DNA of 64,000 nucleotides from Ectothiorhodospiraceae bacterium (GCA_024234875.1 JACKNM010000016.1:1-64000); one strand, 5' to 3'. Counted from the first letter of the stretch, positions 29,747 through 41,900 are shown. The notes: generated by a model from the sequence alone, not told the origin. Numbers and translations: made by a program.

Positions 29747-30946
29747 ATGAGCCGCATTCTCGTCGGCTGGGAGCTCGGGGCAGGTACCGGTCACCTGCAG
29801 ATGGTCGGGGCGGTGGCCCACGCGCTACGCGAGCGCGGGCACGAGCCGGTGTTCGCGGTGCGCGACGTGGCGACCGCTCAGGGTGTGCTCGGTCACCTCG
29901 GCTGCCCGGTGCTGGCCGCACCCGTATGGCTCGGGCACGTGAGTGGGCTGCCACCGGCGGCGAGCTACGCCGAGGTGCTCATGCGCTGCGGCTACCTCGA
30001 CGCCGAGGTCGTGCGCGGCGTGGTCCGCGCCTGGCTCGCGCTCATCGACCTGGTGCGCCCGGACGCCGTGGTGCTCGAGCACGCGCCGACCGCGCTGCTC
30101 GCCGCGCGATTGACCGAGTTGCCCTGTCACGTGATCGGCACCGGCTTCTCGGTCCCGCCCAAGGTCGCGCCGATGCCGGACCTGCAGCCCTGGCAGCCGC
30201 TCGACCCGGGGCGGGTGGCGGCCGCCGAGGCGCAGGTGGTCGAGGTGATCAACGCCGCGCTGGCACCCCTCGGTGGGCTGCCCCTGCGGTGCCTCGCCGA
30301 CCTCCTCGAGGTCGAGGACACCCATCTCTGCACCTTCGCCGAGCTCGACCACTATCCGCACCGCCCGGGTCGCCCCGACTACCACGGGCCGCTGATGGTG
30401 CCGCGCGGGCAGCCGCGACCGCCCTGGCCGGAGGCCGAGGGAGACCGCGTCTACCTCTACCTCCACCACGGCTATCGGAACTTCCAGGAGGTCGTGCGCC
30501 AGCTCCAGAGCCTCGAGCTGCCGTTGTTGGTGGTCGCTCCCGGCATCATGGCGGACGCGGCGGCGGCGCTGGAGACCCCGCGCTGCCGAGTCGTCGCCCA
30601 CGGAGTGGACCTGCAGGTGGTCGGTCGCGAGGCGGCGGTCGCCGTGTCCCACGCCGCCCACGGCACGGTGGGCGAGCTGATGCGAGCCGGTTGCCCACAG
30701 GTCCTGGTTCCGCACTTCGTCGAGCAGGCGGTGCTCGGCTGGCATTTCTCGCGCCACGGCGCCGCCGCGATGACCAGCGGCGAGGGCCCTGGAACGTTCG
30801 CCGATTGCGTGGACCGGGTCGTCGGCGAGCCGAGCTTTCGCCGTCACGCACAGGCCATCGCCGAGCGCTATCGGAGCTTCGATGCCGCGGCGGCGCTCGC
30901 CCGCCTCGGCGACCGCCTGGATCAGAGCCTTCGCCAGCCGCGGTAG
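29747..30946 (+). CDS. Glycosyltransferase, GT1/MGT-like (GT-B fold)
   Basis: A 399-residue protein with the two-domain layout of UDP-glycosyltransferases. The N-terminus ILVGWELGAGTGHLQMV is the GT-B acceptor-side glycine loop with the likely catalytic histidine in GTGHL. The C-terminal half ends with a donor-binding stretch (SHAAHGTVGELMRAGCPQVLVP), here in its HGT...G...P form. Such enzymes glycosylate small molecules, lipids or proteins. ATG 29747 gives a clean family start, while an in-frame ATG at 29708 would add 13 unrelated residues. It lies between the sulfotransferase-like gene and the two-partner secretion locus, all on one strand. Confidence 0.75.
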   Translation: MSRILVGWELGAGTGHLQMVGAVAHALRERGHEPVFAVRDVATAQGVLGHLGCPVLAAPVWLGHVSGLPPAASYAEVLMRCGYLDAEVVRGVVRAWLALIDLVRPDAVVLEHAPTALLAARLTELPCHVIGTGFSVPPKVAPMPDLQPWQPLDPGRVAAAEAQVVEVINAALAPLGGLPLRCLADLLEVEDTHLCTFAELDHYPHRPGRPDYHGPLMVPRGQPRPPWPEAEGDRVYLYLHHGYRNFQEVVRQLQSLELPLLVVAPGIMADAAAALETPRCRVVAHGVDLQVVGREAAVAVSHAAHGTVGELMRAGCPQVLVPHFVEQAVLGWHFSRHGAAAMTSGEGPGTFADCVDRVVGEPSFRRHAQAIAERYRSFDAAAALARLGDRLDQSLRQPR

Positions 30947-31016
30947 GGCCGGTGTTCGATCGCATCGGCAGCGGCGACGAGTGGTCTTTGGCGACCGGCC
31001 CGGGGTTCGCCTGCAG

Positions 31017-31060
31017 CTGAAGAATCTTCTTCAGAACGCGCGCTAACCGACTGAAGAATC
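31017..31060. promoter_or_regulatory. Palindrome and direct half-repeat upstream of tpsB (candidate operator)
   Basis: CTGAAGAA-TC-TTCTTCAG (31017-31034) is a perfect 8-base inverted repeat with a 2-base spacer. The 10-base CTGAAGAATC recurs exactly at 31051-31060, just before the candidate -35 box. This is an A/T-rich island in very GC-rich DNA. It looks like a two-site binding region for a dimeric regulator. Confidence 0.5.
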
Positions 31061-31071
31061 GCTCACTCTGG

Positions 31072-31101
31072 TTGCAAGAGTCGGGAGCGGATGACTATCA
31101 T
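31072..31101 (+). promoter_or_regulatory. Candidate sigma-70 promoter of tpsB
   Basis: TTGCAA (31072-31077) and TATCAT (31096-31101) are spaced by 18 bases, 63 bases before the tpsB ATG. The -10 box lies inside a small palindrome ATGACTATCAT (31091-31101). Confidence 0.55.
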
Positions 31102-31164
31102 TCGGGTCAGTTTCCCCCACCGCGCCCGCGCCAGAGGGCGCTCCGCGTGCGTAAGGAGCCGAGA

Positions 31165-32826
31165 ATGACGAGCGGGACGAGGTGCGGCGCGCTCGCAGCG
31201 TTGGTGCTCGTGCTGTCCGCCGCCGGGTCGTCGAGCGCCCTGGCCCAGGTGGGCGGCGCGGTCCGCTCGACGCTACCCGAGCCGGCGCGCGAGGCACCCC
31301 CGGCAGCTCCGCCGGCCGAGGTCACGCCACCCGCGCAGCCGGCCGCGCCGAGCGGTGGCCCGACCATTCGAATCGTGCGCTTCGAGGTCGAGGGCAACAC
31401 CGTTCTGAGCGACGAGGAGCTGCAGGCCGCGGTCGCCGAGTACGTGGGGCGCGACCTGACCCTGCTCCAGATTTACGACGTCGCCGACCGACTCACCAAC
31501 CTCTACCGGGACCGGGGCTACACCGTGGCCAGCGTCACGGTGCCGGCGCAGAAGGTCGCCGGCGGGGTGATCCGGCTCGAGGCGGTGGAGGGACGCATCG
31601 GCAAGATCGCGGTCGAGGGCAACGATCGCTACCGCCGCGACGTGCTGGCGGCCTATGTGGATTCGCTCGGACCGGGTGACATCCTGGTCGGTGAACGGCT
31701 CGAGCGCGATCTCCTGCTCCTCAACGACCTGCCCGGACTGCGCGGGCGGTCGATCGTCCAACCGGGCGAGGACTACGGCACCACCGACGTCCTGGTGCGG
31801 GTCGAGGAGGATCCGTTCTCGATCACCGCGCGGGCCGACAACTACGGCCGCGAGACCATCGGCGAGTTCCGTCTCTCGTCCGACGTCTTCATCAACAACA
31901 TCACCGGCGTCGGCGACCAGGCGGTGCTGTCGGTGCTGCAGTCGGAAGGCAACGGGCTGTCCTACGGCCGCGGCGAGTACAGCCTCCCGATCGGGACGAG
32001 CGGCACACGGGCCGCGGTGTCGGCCAGCCGGTACGTGTTCCGTGTCGAGCCCGACAAGGCGAACCTCGTCGGCGGCGAGCTCAAGGGCGACGGCCAGAGC
32101 CTGCGCGCTCAGGTGACACACCCGCTGATCCGGACGCGGACGCGCAATCTCGCGGTCGGCGCCGCCGTCTCGAGCGACGACTCCGACGAGCTGGCGGTGT
32201 TCGCCGGGCTCGCCAACCCGACCGAGCAGCACCTGAACTCGGCCCAGCTGTTCGCCAGCGCGAGCCAGATCCACGCCGACAGCTCGGTGACCCAGGCCGC
32301 GGTGACGTTCTCGACCAATCTGCGCGACAACCCCGACGGCACCAGGAACAACGCCCAGAAGGGGAAGTTCGAGCTCGAGCTGAGCCATGCCCGGCGCCTG
32401 CTCGAGGAGTGGACCCTGTTCGCGCGCGCCGCCGGCGTGCTCGCGCTCGACCCCCTCATGGACATCGACCGCTACCGCATCGGCGGGCCGGGGAGCGTGC
32501 GCGGCTTCCCGTCGGCCGAGGTCGCGGGGGACGACGGCTTCGTGCTCACGGTGCAGGCCAGCCGACGGGTGAAGATCGCCGACGGCGTGCCCGGCGCGGT
32601 GCGGGTGTTCTGGGACGGCGGCGTCGTGCATCGCAAGGCCGAGGCCCGAGCCGTCAGCGGCGAGACCGCCCGTGAGTCGCTGACCAGCGTGGGTGTCGGA
32701 TTCAACCTGAGCTACGCCGAGCACTACACGCTGGACGTCGAGGTGGCGCGTCCGCTGAACAGTCTCGAGCCGAGCGACGGGCAAGACAGCGGTCGCATCT
32801 GGGGCGTATTCTCGGCGCGATTCTGA
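31165..32826 (+). CDS. Two-partner secretion outer-membrane transporter TpsB (ShlB/FhaC family)
   Basis: A 553-residue outer-membrane protein. A Sec signal (about residues 1-27, ending SSALAQ) is followed by a Pro/Ala-rich stretch. Two POTRA domains come next: one starting at IRIVRFEVEGNTVLSDEEL, a second at GKIAVEGNDRYRRDVL. A 16-strand-type beta barrel follows, with the conserved L6-loop motif VRGF at residues 445-448, and the terminal residue is Phe as in most Omp85-superfamily barrels. It should recognise the TPS domain of the downstream exoprotein and pass it across the outer membrane without ATP. ATG 31165 has TAAGGAG six bases upstream. The partner tpsA starts 172 bases after its stop. 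Confidence 0.93.
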   Translation: MTSGTRCGALAALVLVLSAAGSSSALAQVGGAVRSTLPEPAREAPPAAPPAEVTPPAQPAAPSGGPTIRIVRFEVEGNTVLSDEELQAAVAEYVGRDLTLLQIYDVADRLTNLYRDRGYTVASVTVPAQKVAGGVIRLEAVEGRIGKIAVEGNDRYRRDVLAAYVDSLGPGDILVGERLERDLLLLNDLPGLRGRSIVQPGEDYGTTDVLVRVEEDPFSITARADNYGRETIGEFRLSSDVFINNITGVGDQAVLSVLQSEGNGLSYGRGEYSLPIGTSGTRAAVSASRYVFRVEPDKANLVGGELKGDGQSLRAQVTHPLIRTRTRNLAVGAAVSSDDSDELAVFAGLANPTEQHLNSAQLFASASQIHADSSVTQAAVTFSTNLRDNPDGTRNNAQKGKFELELSHARRLLEEWTLFARAAGVLALDPLMDIDRYRIGGPGSVRGFPSAEVAGDDGFVLTVQASRRVKIADGVPGAVRVFWDGGVVHRKAEARAVSGETARESLTSVGVGFNLSYAEHYTLDVEVARPLNSLEPSDGQDSGRIWGVFSARF

Positions 32827-32892
32827 GCGTCGTGGGCGGGGTTGGCGCGGCCGATTCCGCGAAACGGAGACGACCGTGCCCACAATCTTCGA

Positions 32893-32914
32893 ACGCCCGC
32901 GCGTCGGGCGTTTT
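32893..32914 (+). terminator. Rho-independent-type terminator between tpsB and tpsA
   Basis: Arms ACGCCCG (32893-32899) and CGGGCGT (32905-32911) with a 5-base loop are followed directly by TTTT. It lies after tpsB and before a CRP-like site, so it may uncouple tpsA from the tpsB transcript or lower its share. Confidence 0.55.
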
Positions 32915-32919
32915 GGCGT

Positions 32920-32935
32920 TGTGAAATCTGTCACT
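32920..32935 (+). promoter_or_regulatory. CRP/Vfr-like binding site upstream of tpsA
   Basis: TGTGA-AATCTG-TCACT matches the CRP consensus TGTGA-N6-TCACA at 9 of 10 core positions. It ends 63 bases before the tpsA ATG and follows the terminator-like hairpin. A clear -10 box at the expected distance is not visible. Confidence 0.5.
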
Positions 32936-32998
32936 TACAGACGGCTCGGGCTGAGGGATCAGTTGGAGCCAGCGTTCGACCGCCGGGGGAAGACAGGC

Positions 32999-35900
32999 AT
33001 GACGAGGCTGACACGGGCACCGTTGCGGGTGCGGCTGGCCGCGGTGGCGCAGGCGGTCGGTGAGGCGCTCGCCGCGCGGCGGGGCGCGGTCTCGACCCTC
33101 GCCCTGGCGCTCCCCGGCGTCGCGTTGGCGGGCCCGACCGGCGAGCAGGTCGTCGCCGGCAGCGCGGCGGTCAGTCGCCCGGACGCCCACGGCACCGTCA
33201 TCGACCAGGCCAGCAACCGCGCCGTCATCAACTGGCAGACGTTCTCCGTCGGCGGCAACGAGTACGTCCGCTTCAATCAGCCGGGAACCGCCTCGGTCGC
33301 GCTCAATCGTGTCACCGGTGTCGACGCGTCGCGCATCCTCGGGCGCATGGACGCCAACGGGCGCGTATTCCTGGTCAACCCGCGCGGGGTCTATTTCGGC
33401 CCGGGTGCGCAGGTGGACGTCGGGGCGCTGGTGGCCAGCGCGCACGAGATCAGCAACGAGGACTTCCTCGCCGGACGCTACGTCTTCACCCGCGCCGGTG
33501 ACGGCGCCGATGCCGCCACCGTGGTCAACGCGGGCACCATCACCGCCGCCGACGGCGGCTTCGTGGTGCTGGCGGGCGACTACGTCGAGAACAGTGGCGT
33601 GGTCAGTGCCCGGCTCGGCACGGTGGCGCTCGCCGCCGGTGGGCGCGTGAGCCTCGACGTCGGCGACACCGGGCTCGTCAGCTACGCGGTCGACGAGGCG
33701 ACGGTCAGCGAGCTCGCTGGTGTGCGCAACAGCGGCGAGATCACCGCCGACGGCGGCCGCGTCGTGATGACCGCCAAGGTCGCCGGCGACCTCGTGAGCA
33801 CTGCGGTCAACAACCAGGGGCTGGTGCGGGCGCAAGGCATCGTCGAGCGCAACGGCGAGGTCTGGCTCACCGGGTCCGGTGGCGACGTCGCGCACGGCGG
33901 CACCATCGACGTCTCGGGCCAGGCGGGGCAGGGCGGCGGTGACGTGCGCATCGTCGGCGACCGCAACATCACGCTGGCGCCGGACAGCCGCATCGAGGCG
34001 CGCGGTGACGGCGCTGCGAGCGGCGGTGATGTCCGCGTGGTGGCCGCCCGGACCACCGAGTTCAAGCGCCAGGCGCGGATCGACGTCCAGGGCGGCAACG
34101 ACGGCGGCGCCGGTGGCTTCGTCGAGCTGAGCGGCGAGCACGTGCGCATGCGCGGCGAGCTCGCGCTCGGCAAGGGCGGCACGCTGCTCATCGACCCCGC
34201 CGACATCGTGATTCGCGACGGCGCTTACGGCGGATTCTACGGCGGCGGGCTCGGCGGCTACGGTGGCGACATCTTCTTCGAGCAGGACCTCGAGGCCTTC
34301 GTCGCCGCCGGCAACAACATCGAGCTGGTGGCGACCAACAGCATCACCCTCGAGAACCTGACCGACGACGTGCTCGACCTCACCGGCGCGGGCTCCGGCG
34401 GCAGCATCGCGATGGGCATCGGCATCGGCAGCTTCGCGAGCGCCACCTTCGTGCCGTCCTCGGTCGGCGGCACGATTTCCTTCGCCGACGTCAACGACTC
34501 GCTGCTCGCCGACGCAGCGGTGCGGATGGTGGCCGGCTCCGATGGCCTGAACGGCGCGGGGACGATCCTCATCGGCGACGTCGAGGCGCGCCAGATCTTC
34601 GTCGGCGTCACACCGGGCGGTGCAGCCGGCGCGGCGGCCGTCAGCGCCGGGAACCTCCGCGCGACCAATCCGATCGGCCCGGCCCGGGTGCACGTGTTCG
34701 GCGACGGTGCGGTGACCACCGGCACGCTGACCTCGCTGGGTGCCTCGAGCCTCATCGGCGACGTCGACGTGCAGGTGCACGCCGACAACGGCACCGCGAC
34801 GGTGGGCGACATCAGCGCCACCGTCACCGGTGGGGTGGCCACCGTCGACCTCGTCACCGACGGCGATCTGTCGTTCGGCCGACTCGATGCGAGTGGCACC
34901 GGCGGGGTCTTCGTCATCGGCAGCGTGGTCGGCGGCAACATCAACGGCGGCGCGGTGGACCTCGTGGTGCCGGCTCTGAACGCCGGCAACGTGTCGCTCG
35001 ACCTGTTCAGTGGTGGTGTGACGACGCTGTCGACGATCGGCGCGAGCACGCCCTCGGGCGACATCTCGCTCACCAACCTGTCCGACGGCACGGTGACCCG
35101 GGGCGATCTCTCCGCGACCACCGGCGCGGGCGCCGTCAGCGTGACCGACGACGGTCTGGCCGGGGTGTCGGTGGGGCTCACCGGCGTGGCCGGGGCGGGC
35201 GGCCTGGTCGACGTGCAGTTGCTGAGCGGGCTCGGCAGCATCTCGGCCGGGCGCCAGACCCTGAGCAACGAGGGCGGCGGCACGACCAACCTCACCGCCG
35301 ACGCGCAGGCGATCGGCGCCAGCGTCGACATCGACGGTATCGACGTCACCGATGGCGGATCGGGCGGCTTCACCTTCGACGTCTTCGCCGAGGGCGACGT
35401 CACCATCGCGGTGTCGACGCTGTCGAGCGTCGGCGGCCCGGTCTCCGGCAGCCTCGACTCCGGTCAGGCCACGCTCCAGCTCACCGGCCCGTTCTCGCTC
35501 AGCGGCGAGAGCGTGGGTGTCTCCCTCGGCGGCGCAACGGTCGACGTCGGCGACCTCACCGCGACCGCGAGCGCCGGCGGGGCGAACGTCAGCGCCGGTG
35601 CCGAGGGCAACCTCACCGCCGGCAACGTCACCGCGTCCGGCCAGACCAGCGTGTTCGCGTCGGTGGCCGGTGGATTGACGGTGGCCGGCGATACCGTCGT
35701 CGGGACTGTCGACGTCTCGACGATCGGCGACGACACCCTGACCACCTTCGCCAGCGCCTCCGCCAACGTGTCCGGCGACACGGTGACCATGGGCACGGCG
35801 AGCGTGTTCGCGAGCATGGTGTCCGCGAGCGCCTTCTTCGGCGATGCGAGCGCGACCCTGAACGTCGACGCGGCGACCGCGATCACCGCCGGCAACGTGC

Positions 35901-38900
35901 TGGTCGAGGCCGAGGCGAACCTCTCGAGCGGCAGCGCTGGCGCATTCGCCCTCAGCCACTTCGAGGGGGTCGAAGGCACGACCGACGTCGGCGACGTCAC
36001 CGTGCGCGCCGACGCGATCGGGACCGACGCGAGCGCCATCGCGCGCAATCGCCTGGGTGCACCGTTCGTGCTGCCGCCGGCCGGGCCGACCACGATCCTG
36101 ACCGGCGCGCTGGTCGCCAACGCCGACGCGGTGGCGATCGGCGACGGCTCGATCGGAAACGCCGAGGCGCGTGCGGTGATCGACGTGATGGCGGTCAACG
36201 ACACACCGACGACCATCGATCTCGGTGGCAACACCTCCGCGAGCGCGAACGCGAGCGTCACCCCCGGTGCGCTGCTCCCGACGGCGATGTCGTTCGCCGA
36301 CGCGCTGATCACCATCGGTGCGCCGTCACTCGACGGCCTCGAGGGCGGACTCCCGGCCGCCGATGTCTCCGCCGTCGGTCCGGTCGAGGCCGCCGCGTCG
36401 ACGACGGTCACGAACGCGACGAGTGTCACCGAGGACAGCAGCGCCCAGATCCTGATCCGCGCCGGCGACTCGCCCGGCGGTGGCACCATCGATCTGCAGG
36501 GCGCGGTGACCGCGACCGGCGGCGAGGCCCACATCGAAATCCGCAACGAGACCTCGCTGAACGGCGTCGTGACCCTCGGCGGCGACGTCGTCGCGACCGA
36601 TACCAAGCCCGGCCCGGACGGCCGCGGCGGGCCGGTCGCCCCGAACGTGGACATCAATGCCGGCTTCGGCACGCTGACCACCGGACCGCTGGCGGCGATC
36701 AGCGACACCGACGCCGACGGCGGGCACGTCCGTCTGTTCTCGACCGGTGACATGACGCTGGCCGGCCCGGTCTCCGCGCTCGGCGACGGGACGTCGCTGC
36801 TCGAGGTCATCTCCGGCGGGAACCTCGACTTCGCCGATCTGCTGGCCGAGGGCCTGACCGGCGCGACCCTGGACGTCGATGCGAGCGCCCTCATGTCCGG
36901 GGGACGTGGCGAGGCCAAGGTGCCGACCGGTGGTGTCGGCAACGCCATGTACGACTTCTTCGGCCTCGGCGACATCGCCATCGGGGACCTCTTCGTCAGC
37001 ACACCGTCCGGCAACGCCACCGGCCAGGTGATCGGCGGGGCGGGTGTCGCCCGTGGCGCGGCGAACGCCAGCACCGGGACCGGCCTGGTCATGGTGGTCG
37101 ACGACGCGGTCACGGACCTCGTGGTCGGCACCACCGACGCGAGCTCGACCGGCGGGGTCATGGTCACCGAGACCAGCTCCACCGGCGGGGCGAGCGTGGG
37201 CCGCATGACGCTCTCCGAGGGCGGCGGTGGCGCCATCGACGTCGTGGTGTCGGGAATCGGCGGCCCTTCGGTCGTCGACGGTGTCGACGTGAGCCACACC
37301 GGCACCGGACCGGTGACGGTCGACGTCGGTGGCGACGGGGCCGCGCTCGGCGCGAGCACCATGACGGTCGCGGGTGGGCCCCTCGCGGTGACCGTCGCCG
37401 GTCTGTCCGGGGCGGGTGAGCTCACCGGCAACTTCACCGGCTCGGCGTTCGCGAGCACCCTCGATCTGAGCGGCGCGACCATCGCCTTCGCCGACGTCAC
37501 CCTGACCGGCACCGCGACCACCGCGACCTTCGACGCCTTCGCCGTCGACGCCATCAGCGGCGGCGCGGTGGACGTGGACGGCAAGACGCTCGCCTCGGTG
37601 GCACTGCTCACCACGCCGCCGGGCTCGGTCGGCGACGTCACTGTCGGCGATGTCGCAATCCACGCGAATTCCGACGGCGCCAGGGCCCCGCTCGCGCGCG
37701 CCGACCTCTCGGTCGATGCACCGACGGTGACCCTCGGCACCGTGGTTCTCGATGCGCTGTACGCGTCCCCGATCCCCGGTGAGGCGGTGGCCGACCTGAG
37801 CGTGCAGGCCCTCGACGGGATCACCACCGCCGACGTGACCGTCAACGCGGTCGCGAGCACGCCGGACGCGAATGCCATCGCGCGCGCCCTGAGCGCGATC
37901 GGCTCCGAGGCGGGGGTGACCAAGACCGGCGCGGTCAGCACCACCGCCGACGCCGACGGTGCCTTCGCGCTCGCCGAGGCGGACAACCGCATCGGTAACA
38001 CCGCCGGCAGCGGACCGTTCGGTCCGGCCGAGATCAATACCGGTGGATTGCTCGCTCTCGCGACGGCCGATGCCACCGGTGACGGTGCGAGCGGCGTCGC
38101 CGACGCGACCGCCTCGGTCGAGGTCCTCGGGGTCGACGGGACGCCGATCGCGATCGACCTCGGGGCGGACCCGGCTGCCATCGCGCAGGCGAACGTCGAC
38201 CCGGGCGTGGGGTCGCTCTCGACCGGGGACGCGACCGCCGATGCCACGGTGACGGTCGCCGCGCCCGGGCTGACCAGCGGTCTCGGCGGACGCCCGGATG
38301 CCGACCTGCTCATCCGTGATCTCACCGAGGCGCGGGCCGAGACGTCGGTGAGCGGCGCGGCGGCGGCAACCGAGACCAGTCGGGCCGACGTGCTGTTGCG
38401 TGCGGGCCGCGAGCAGCTCGGCACGGCCATGCAGCTCGACGGCGACGTGCTCGCGACCGGTGGGGACGCGTCGATCACGATCGTCAACGAGTCGGCCTCC
38501 GGCGGCCTGGTGAGTCTCGGCGGCGACGTGCGCGTGACCGACACCCGCCCCGGTGGGCTGGTCGTCGGCGGCGTCGAGATCGATGCCGGGCTCGGTGGAT
38601 TGACGCAGGCGCTCGGCAAGCTCGTCGTCGACGACGATGCCGACGGCGGTCGGGTGCTCCTGCGCGGCGACCAGGACATCGCGCTTCTCGGCGACGTGAC
38701 GGCGATCGGCGGCCCGGCGTTGTTGAGCATCGTCGGCGGCGCGAACGTCGACTTCACGAATCTGACCGCGGATGGCGTCGACGGCGCGACGATCGACGTC
38801 GACGGCGCCGCGACCGTGACCGGTGGCAACATCGCCACCACCGTGGCCAGCGCCGGCCTGGCCGACTATCGAGTTCTCGGTGGCACCGGGCTGCTGATCG

Positions 38901-41900
38901 GTGACGTGCTCGCGACGACGCCGAGTGGGGACGTCAACGGCAGCCTCGGCACCACTGCCGGCACGCTGAATCGTGGTCTGCTGGTGGCGAGCACCGGCGC
39001 CGGGGCCGTGAATCTCACCGAGAGCGGCGACGGCCTGACCGTCGGCAACACCGACGCCACCGCGGCCGGCGGGCTGCTTTCCGTGGACATGGACGCCCGC
39101 GGTCTCGACGCGACGGTCGGTGCGCTGACCCTGGCCAATTCCGGCGCGGTGAACACGCTGGTGGGGATCCGCTCCCTGGGTGGGAACCTCGACGTCGACA
39201 CCGCCACCATCGGCGTGGTCGGCGCCGGCGGCGTGCTCATGGAGCTCGACGTCGGCGCCGCCGGCGGCAGCGTCGCGCTGGCCTCGGCCGATCTCTCGAG
39301 CACCGCCGGAGGCCTCGATCTGCGTCTCGTCGGTGGCAGCGTGGACGGCGGCCCGACCAACCTCACCGCGGACGGTGGCACCATCCACGTGCTGGCCGAC
39401 GCCAGCACCGGTGACGCCATCATCGGCGCGATGAGCGTGCTCGAGAACGGTGGCTCGCTGGTGGACGTGCGCGTCCTCGCGGCCGGCGCGGGTGTCGCCT
39501 CGCACGGTGGTGGCTCGCTCACGAGCGTCGGCGGTGACGCCCAGCTCCTGGTCAGCGGCACCGGTGGCGCGGTGATCGCGTCGCCGCTGTCGATGGACGG
39601 AGAGAACGTGAATCTCCAGATCGACGGCTCGACCGTCGACTTCGGCGATCTCACGCTCACCGGCCTGCAGGCCGTCGACCTCGTGGGCACCGCGGTCGCC
39701 GGGCTTACCGGCGCGACCATCGGCCTGAACGGCGGTCCGGTCGCCCGCGTCGACCTCAACGCCGGCGGGGCGCTGACGGTCGGTGACGTGACGGTCTTCA
39801 GCACCGGTCCGCGTAACGCCGTCGCGTCCGCGGTGGCGCGCGCCCAGCTGATGGGCGACACCGTGGACGCGGGCGTGGTCACGGTGTCGGCGAGCTACGC
39901 CGGCAGTGATCCGAGCGGCGGCGCGACCGCCGAGGCGGACGTCGCGGCGGCGCAGGGCATCACCGTCGGCCACATCACGGTCGACGCGACGGCCGACACC
40001 GCGGGTGGCCTCGCGGTGGCCGACGCCCACAGCTTCGTGCATTCGGCCGGCGGCAACACCACTACCGGTGACATCGGCGTGGCCGCGACCGCCAGCGGCG
40101 CGAATGCGACTGCGATCGCCGACAACCGCGTCGGCGAGACCGGCGGCGCGGTGAGCGGGCCGGTCGTCATTCACACCGGCTCGCTCGGCGCCGACGCGAA
40201 CGCCAGCGCCGAGGGTGACGGCTCCAGCGCCACCGCCATCGGCAACGCCCTGGTCGAGGTCACCCACCTCGACGGCGGCGCGGGCAGCCTGATCGTGAAT
40301 GGCAGCCCGAGCGCGGTCGCGGTGACCAGCGCGGCACCTCCGGTCGGGACACTGACCAGCGCGACCGCCGACTCCGATGCGCGTGTCGTCATCGGTGCAG
40401 GTCCGACCACCCCGGGAACCGACGTGCACGTGGTCGGCGATGCCACTGCCGACGCCATCGCCTCGGCCGGCGGCGCGACGACGCTCGTCGAGACCGGCTT
40501 CGCGCAGGTCTCGGTCCGGACCGGCGGCGAGGCGGGCGGCGTCGCCGCCCGGCTCGACGGCGCCGTGCTGGCGACCGGCCTCGACGCCTCGATCGACATC
40601 CGCAACGACGGCCCACCCGGCGGGGACATCCGCCTCGGCGGCGACGTTCGCGCCACCGACACCCGGGGCGGGGACGGTAGCACCGGCCTGGTGCAGATCG
40701 CCGGCAACGCCGGCGGCATCCATCTCGCGGCCGGAACGTCCATCGTCGACGACGACCCGGACGGTGGACAGGTGTTCATCCAGGCGCTCGGCCCGGTGAA
40801 GCTCGACGGCGCGGTGCAGGCGCTCGGCGGCGGTGCGTCCGCGGTGAACGTGCAGGGTGCCGACGTCGACTTCGCGAGCCTGCTGGCCGAGGGCGGCACC
40901 GGCGCGTCGGTTCACGTCGACGCCACCACCGGCGCGGTGCTCGGTGGGTCGGTCGACGTCCTGGTTCCCGGCGGTGGCAGCGGCCCGGTCGACTATCGGG
41001 TCGACGGCGCCACCGGCGTCAGCATCGGTGACGTCAATGCGCTCACCCCGAGCGGCGACGTTCTCGGTGGCATCGGTGCGTCCGGCGGCAGCGTGAGCCG
41101 CGGCGCGCTATTCGCCGAGACTGGTTCCGGTCAGGTCGACGTGAACGAGAGTGGGGCCGGGATGACGGTCGGGCCGACCGACCTGACCGCGGTCGACGGC
41201 TCACTGCGGCTCGCCATGGTGAGTAGCGGTGGTGACGTCACCGCCGGCCCGATCACCCTGCGCCGCTCCGGTTTCGGCAACACCGACGCGCGGATCACCG
41301 ACGCCGTCGGTCCCGGGGCGGTCGACGTCGCCGGCGTGGACATCTTGGACACCGGCGGCGACGTGGTGCTCGACGTCGACGCCGATGCCGGGCCCGCCAC
41401 CCTCGGTGCGAGCCAGGTCTCGGCCCTCGGCGCGCTCGACGTGATCCTCGGTGGCTTCACCATCGATACCGGGGTGCTGACGTTGTCGACCGACTCCGCC
41501 ACCGGCCGCCTGTCGGCGGCGGGCCGTGGCGGCGACGTCACCATCGCCGGGGTGGACGCCACCTCGGCGGGTGACTTCGACCTCTTCGTCGACGCCACCG
41601 CCGGCGGCTCGGCATCGCTCGGTGCGACCACGTTGAACGCGGTCGGGGCCGATCCGACGGTGGTGGTGGCGGGGTTGGCCGACGCCACGCTGTCCGGTCC
41701 GTTCTCCGGTACCGGCGGGATCTTCTCCCTCGACCTCGACGCCGGTGGTGCCGCGAGCGCCGGCAGCGTCGACCTCTCGGCGCCGACCGCGACCTTCCGT
41801 GCGCGCGGTGACACGGTGGCGCTCGGTGACGTGGCCCTCGACGGCGGCGTCGGTGGTGGGACGCTGACATACGACATCGACGGGGTGAACGCGGTCGCCG

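Noticed and set aside
31091..31101. Fur box upstream of tpsB
   Set aside because: ATGACTATCAT resembles the middle of a Fur box, but the outer repeats do not match. The same bases are better explained as the -10 region.
32876..32998. GTG 32876 as the tpsA start
   Set aside because: It would put the terminator-like hairpin and the CRP-like site inside the coding region and add 41 residues before a complete signal peptide.
35464..40915. Long minus-strand frames (over 1000 codons) within tpsA
   Set aside because: They arise because the repetitive GC-rich tpsA sequence rarely gives stops in the opposite strand. The products are low-complexity Ser/Pro/Thr or Arg/Asp/Gly runs, with no start signals.
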